Positions 6,398-10,015 of a stretch of DNA of 10,015 nucleotides are shown here, piece after piece. A program made the translations under genes and the position numbers. The stretch's first letter is position 1. Each line of letters starts with the position of its first letter. The stretch spans positions 1-10,015 of the forward strand of contig JAFOAB010000306.1 in the NCBI GenBank assembly GCA_017382555.1, given 5' to 3'. Origin of the DNA: Clostridia bacterium (GTDB lineage: Bacteria > Bacillota > Clostridia > Oscillospirales > CAG-272). The notes beneath the pieces are model-generated. The model was not told the DNA's origin and made no database searches. It saw nothing but the letters and a program-made list of their open reading frames with translations.

Positions 6398-8344
6398 TCA
6401 AAATCTCTTGTTGAGTGTTACAAGCCCTGCTGTTTTGATGCTTACTTCCCCGTCGACGGTTATGGTAAGCTTATGCTCGCCAATGCCGAGTGTAACGGGC
6501 AGATATACGCAATCGGCGGATGTAAAGCCCTCGGGCGCGGGAGCCGTTTTGCGGAACGCGAAGCCGCAATAATGCTCACCGTCCGCATTAAGATGCGCGT
6601 GAACGATTGCTCCGCTTGCATTTTCAAAATCAAGTCGGAGGTACGCCTCCTTATCCGTTTCGCACGTAAGCGAGATGCCCATTCCGCCATCTGCGATGGA
6701 AGCGGTGCCGACGGCACGCTCCTCAATCCTTACAAGCGAGAAATCGTCTGCGATAGAATATCCGTCACCGAAAACGGAAACACCTATATCCGTCTCCGCG
6801 CTCGTTGCGGTAAAGACAAGCTCGCGCAAAACGGGCTTATGCGCCGTATAGGCGGTGTATCCTGCCGTGCGGTTGATGCTAACGCAGCTATCCCCCGCAA
6901 AGAGATATGCATCGGTCTCCGGCGATGACATAACAAATGCCGTAAGCATATATTTTTCGCCGACCTTAAGTCCGCTTACGCGCTGACGCAGCTCACCGTT
7001 TTCCGTAAGCTTTACGGCAGAAAGTCCGACCGTCGCAAGCGAGGTCATCTCCGCATTGCCGCGGGCTACGGTCCATCCCGTAAGATCGCCGCATTCAAAG
7101 CAGCTGTTTGTCAGCTTAACGCTGTCATATGCCTTAATGCGCTCGTTTGGAATGTAGTAATTTTCCTCATCCCAATAGCCGCCGCGCTCCTTCAGAATGC
7201 TTTCAAAATTCTCGCGGTACATTTCGACGATCTCGGTAATCTTGAATCTTTCCGGCAGTGCGAGGGCGTGCATCCAATACATTTCCGCAAGTCCCTCGGG
7301 GGAGAGGTTGGTTATAACTCCCTCTCCGTCCTGCCAAACAAGACGGTTGACCTTTTCGGGCATGGTTTTCATACCCGTCATAATCGCAACAACGGAAAGC
7401 GCTATACCGCAGGTGCTTTCGCAATCGTAGCCCGAAAGCGCGGAGATCTTACACGTTTCCATATAATCCCCGCCTCCGTATAGGAGATCGAGTATAACGA
7501 AACCGCAATTAATGGTATTATTTGTCATACGGGTGTTATTGGGAACGTAGTATTTCTCCTCAAACTCCGTATACGCCGCACGCCAATCGTCCGGATGCTT
7601 TGCGTAAAGCTCAAACATCTCGTCGATAACGCATCTGTGCCACGCATTTGCATCGAATATCTCGGCCGAGGTTCTGATGAGCGCAGGAATATCATTTTCA
7701 AAATACGCACGCGACATAAGCACCGCAAAAAAGCGTGCCCAGCCGACGTTATCGCGCTCGCCCGTCATAGATGCGAACTTGCCCGATATTTCGGATGCGC
7801 TCTCGGGCATACCCGCGGCATCCATACCTATGGTGTCGGCACCGAGATACGGCTCGGTACAATAGCTGTACTTATTGCCGAACTCCGTGTTACCCGCAAA
7901 CTGCGGCAGATATCCGTACTTTTTGGCATACGCGTATGCACCCGCATAGCGGTTGCCGCCGCCCATATCGTATATATCGCATTTAAGCCATCCGTCGGTT
8001 ATGTACTTCTGGCACACTGTGCCCTTATCCTTATACATATCCTTCAGCATAAACTGATTGAAGACGTCAACTCCGTAATCATCATCCACCCAGCTTTCCC
8101 AAAGACCCGTATCCTCATTTTTTATCAGCTTATTGGTGTGTCTTTTGTGGGGATTCGGCCCTGCATACGGGCCTGCGCAGATGTCAAACCAATCGTCGGG
8201 CATACCTACCCTGCCGCGGTCCGTACCGGGCAGAGTAACGAATTCGTACCCCGTAAGCACACCGACAACGTGGCCGATAAAGCCTGCTGTGGTCTTATCG
8301 ATATAATCCGCCTTGCTGAGCACTTTGTATTCACGGTCGTTCAT
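6398..8344 (-). CDS. ADP-ribosylglycohydrolase-fold protein with C-terminal CBM-like domains
   Basis: This 648-residue protein has an all-alpha ADP-ribosylglycohydrolase (DraG/ARH) domain at about 12-400. The N-terminal GFIGHVVGVLTGYEF (21-35) matches the family's G-x-x-x-G helix, VDDDYGVDVF (86-95) the first metal-binding Asp cluster, and GYDCESTCGIALSVV (305-319) the second. There the usual D-x-D reads D307-x-E309. The part after about 405 is beta-rich. LTNSCFECGDLTGW (411-424) resembles the opening of CBM4/9-type jelly-roll modules, extending to about 540, and another beta domain covers about 545-648. There is no signal peptide. AGAGG lies 7 bases before the ATG and 15 bases separate it from the binding-protein gene, so they form one operon. 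Known relatives cleave ADP-ribose N- or O-glycosidic bonds. Here the context suggests a sugar-cleaving role (inference), and no substrate can be assigned. Confidence 0.82.
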   Translation of the reverse strand: MNDREYKVLSKADYIDKTTAGFIGHVVGVLTGYEFVTLPGTDRGRVGMPDDWFDICAGPYAGPNPHKRHTNKLIKNEDTGLWESWVDDDYGVDVFNQFMLKDMYKDKGTVCQKYITDGWLKCDIYDMGGGNRYAGAYAYAKKYGYLPQFAGNTEFGNKYSYCTEPYLGADTIGMDAAGMPESASEISGKFASMTGERDNVGWARFFAVLMSRAYFENDIPALIRTSAEIFDANAWHRCVIDEMFELYAKHPDDWRAAYTEFEEKYYVPNNTRMTNNTINCGFVILDLLYGGGDYMETCKISALSGYDCESTCGIALSVVAIMTGMKTMPEKVNRLVWQDGEGVITNLSPEGLAEMYWMHALALPERFKITEIVEMYRENFESILKERGGYWDEENYYIPNERIKAYDSVKLTNSCFECGDLTGWTVARGNAEMTSLATVGLSAVKLTENGELRQRVSGLKVGEKYMLTAFVMSSPETDAYLFAGDSCVSINRTAGYTAYTAHKPVLRELVFTATSAETDIGVSVFGDGYSIADDFSLVRIEERAVGTASIADGGMGISLTCETDKEAYLRLDFENASGAIVHAHLNADGEHYCGFAFRKTAPAPEGFTSADCVYLPVTLGIGEHKLTITVDGEVSIKTAGLVTLNKRF

Positions 8345-8359
8345 ACGCTACCTCTTAAA

Positions 8360-9898
8360 TCAGCCTTCGTTTGCAAGCTTGGTGAAGAAGTCGTTCCACT
8401 TCTTGAGATTTACGTTTGCAACGCGCTCAAGAGAATTGTACTTGGATGCCCAAGCGGAGCTGTCTGCACGGAAAACGTAGAGAAGGTTCTTGTTGATGTT
8501 AGCGGGCTGATAGTAGTAGCCGATATCGAATACGCGGTTAGCATAGATAAGGTCGAGCATAGGACGGCTCTCCTCGTCACGAACGATGCTACCGTAGAGC
8601 ATCTTATCGTAATATGCGGGGCGCACGTACTGCTGGGAGTAATAGCCGATGGTCTCAAGAATGATACCGGTTCTGTCGGCATCCTCCTGATGGTAGGGCA
8701 TACTCATAAAGCGGGAGTTGTAGGGTGCAACGGTGCAGTAGTAGTTTTCCTGCGTCTCGGTGTACTTAAATACGGGAAGAATACCGTAATCGGTATCCAT
8801 ATCACGGAACTTTGCGGTAACGCCGAGCCAAGTGAAGAGGAAGAGGCTGAGATCCTGCGGGAACATAGAGAACTCAAGAGGTGAGCCCGCATTAAAGGTC
8901 TTGGAGCCATCGGGATTGAAGGTGTGCTGATAACGGAGAACGGAATCGCTTTCAATAACGAAGTCGGTATAATCCTTAAATGCGCCTATAACGCCCTCGG
9001 TGCCGAGGGTAAGGACCATATCGCCGTTATCGTCAACAACACAGCATCTCTCGCCCGCGCCGTTAACGATCGCGTAAATTGCATCGTCCCATACAAGGGA
9101 TCCGTAGCGGTCAACGTCCGTGAACTTCTCGTCACCGTTCAGATCCTCGTATACGAGCAGGCAGTATTCCTTCCACTTATCAAGGGTCCATTTACCCTCG
9201 TTAACAAGCTGATAAAGATCGGGGATGCTCTTTTCCTTCGCTATGCCCTTGTTAAAGGCGATAACGATGGTGGAGTTGAAGTTATCGATGCTGAAATCAC
9301 CGGTGGTGAAGAACTGCATTCCCTTAATTTCAAGGCTCTCAACTGCCATCTGATCCCACCAAGCGTTGGAAAGATCAAGCGTATCGACCTTGTTGAGATC
9401 GTAGTTTGCATTGTTGTAGCTGACCATGGACTGATCGTACGCGGGAAGAATAACCGCGTCATAGTTGGTATCGCCTGCGGTTTTTTCACGCATCATAACA
9501 CCGTAGCCCTCGGTAGAGCCAGTGGTGCTCTTGCACACTACGTTCTTGGACGCGATGGTGACGTTCAGTCTGTCCTCCACGGAGGAATTGCGCTTGAACA
9601 CCGCATCATCAAGTATTGTGGGGTTCTCGCTTTGGTAAGTAAAATCGTAAATACAGGTTACAAGGCTGAAGGTACCCTCAAGAATGAGGAACTCGTGACC
9701 GTCGTAATCCTCCTCCGCAACGGGGCAAACGGCGGGAGCTACCGTGGTTTCGGCAGGATCCGTAACGTCACCGCCCGCTGTGGGCTGTGTAACTGCAGGG
9801 GTAGTGGCTGCGGGTGTCGTACCGTTACTGCAGGATGCAAATGCAAGTGTACCGAAAAGCATTAAAAGGCTGAGTATAAAAGAAAGTGCACGTTTCAT
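8360..9898 (-). CDS. Extracellular solute-binding lipoprotein (carbohydrate ABC type), copy 2
   Basis: This 512-residue paralog of the protein at 3839-5377 has the same length and layout. A signal peptide ends in FASC (C23 probably lipidated), then a Thr/Pro/Ala-rich linker (about 25-57) and the binding fold from about 60. It contains EGKWTLDKWKEY (234-245) and an EF-hand-like loop DLNGDEKFTDVD (252-263). The linkers differ most and the core is nearly the same, so the ligands are probably closely related. AAGGAG lies 7 bases before the ATG. The upstream enzyme-like gene stops 21 bases before this start and the next gene begins 15 bases after this stop, so it is the middle gene of an operon running in from the right edge. 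No partner permease is in view. Confidence 0.9.
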   Translation of the reverse strand: MKRALSFILSLLMLFGTLAFASCSNGTTPAATTPAVTQPTAGGDVTDPAETTVAPAVCPVAEEDYDGHEFLILEGTFSLVTCIYDFTYQSENPTILDDAVFKRNSSVEDRLNVTIASKNVVCKSTTGSTEGYGVMMREKTAGDTNYDAVILPAYDQSMVSYNNANYDLNKVDTLDLSNAWWDQMAVESLEIKGMQFFTTGDFSIDNFNSTIVIAFNKGIAKEKSIPDLYQLVNEGKWTLDKWKEYCLLVYEDLNGDEKFTDVDRYGSLVWDDAIYAIVNGAGERCCVVDDNGDMVLTLGTEGVIGAFKDYTDFVIESDSVLRYQHTFNPDGSKTFNAGSPLEFSMFPQDLSLFLFTWLGVTAKFRDMDTDYGILPVFKYTETQENYYCTVAPYNSRFMSMPYHQEDADRTGIILETIGYYSQQYVRPAYYDKMLYGSIVRDEESRPMLDLIYANRVFDIGYYYQPANINKNLLYVFRADSSAWASKYNSLERVANVNLKKWNDFFTKLANEG

Positions 9899-9919
9899 AT
9901 TCTTACTCCTTTTTTGTTA

Positions 9920-10015
9920 TCAAAGCCAAAATATATCCTCATCCTGAGGAACAACAACGTCCTCCTCCCCGGGTGCCTTGATATCGTAGGTGAGGTCGTT
10001 GTAGTTTACGGTAAC
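9920..10015 (-). CDS. C-terminal end of an enzyme-like gene, cut by the window edge
   Basis: The last 31 codons of a minus-strand gene are visible, ending in TGA at 9920-9922; the 5' part lies beyond the window. The fragment begins VTVNYNDLTYDIKAPGEE and lines up with ITVDYKAGTYTVEAPGKE at 563-580 of the TIM-barrel enzyme (2039-3799), sharing T-V, Y, T-Y, A-P-G and E. It then has a longer acidic tail ending in DEDIFWL. It is therefore probably a related TIM-barrel enzyme, or at least shares its C-terminal beta module. It stops 21 bases before the copy-2 binding protein, whose ribosome binding site lies in that gap, so both are likely in one operon. The identity rests on about 18 residues only. 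Confidence 0.6.
   Translation of the reverse strand, partial: VTVNYNDLTYDIKAPGEEDVVVPQDEDIFWL

Noticed and set aside
7595..8884. Open frame of 429 codons on the plus strand across the ARH-like and copy-2 lipoprotein genes
   Set aside because: It spans two real minus-strand genes and their intergenic gap, has no ribosome binding site or domain, and resembles other antisense shadows such as 8924-9865.

Overview
The window looks like chromosomal DNA of an uncultured gut-type Clostridia (Bacillota). Evidence: strong AGGAG-type ribosome binding sites before every gene, lipoprotein signal peptides followed by Thr/Glu/Pro-rich linkers, solute-binding proteins with a DxNxD calcium-type loop, and compact palindromic repeats of the kind scattered between genes in such genomes. 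It is a carbohydrate-uptake and breakdown locus. The species cannot be named from the sequence.

Layout: six of the seven genes lie on the minus strand, in two operons that flank one plus-strand AraC-type regulator. The right-hand operon, read right to left, has the last 31 codons of an enzyme-like gene (9920-10015, cut by the window edge), a solute-binding lipoprotein (8360-9898) and an ADP-ribosylglycohydrolase-fold protein with C-terminal jelly-roll modules (6398-8344). It ends at a strong bidirectional terminator (6365-6394), shared with the convergent AraC gene (5531-6358). The left-hand operon starts in the divergent promoter region at 5378-5530 and reads leftwards. It has a second solute-binding lipoprotein (3839-5377), a predicted TIM-barrel enzyme (2039-3799) and a GH2 glycosidase (137-1849). 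Two palindrome-rich repeat regions (1-132 and 1868-2002) lie on either side of the GH2 gene.

How the parts fit (inference): the two lipoproteins are close paralogs of the same length and probably capture related oligosaccharides outside the cell. No permease or ATPase gene is present, so they must use transporter parts encoded elsewhere. The GH2, TIM-barrel and ADP-ribosylglycohydrolase-fold proteins all lack signal peptides, which points to breakdown of the imported sugar in the cytoplasm. The AraC regulator, with an N-terminal cupin-like sensor, probably controls the divergent operon and perhaps both.

The most interesting features are the ADP-ribosylglycohydrolase-fold protein with carbohydrate-binding-type domains in a sugar locus, and the partial gene at the right edge. 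The partial gene's C-terminus resembles that of the TIM-barrel enzyme, so a binding-protein plus enzyme cassette appears to have been duplicated and reordered.
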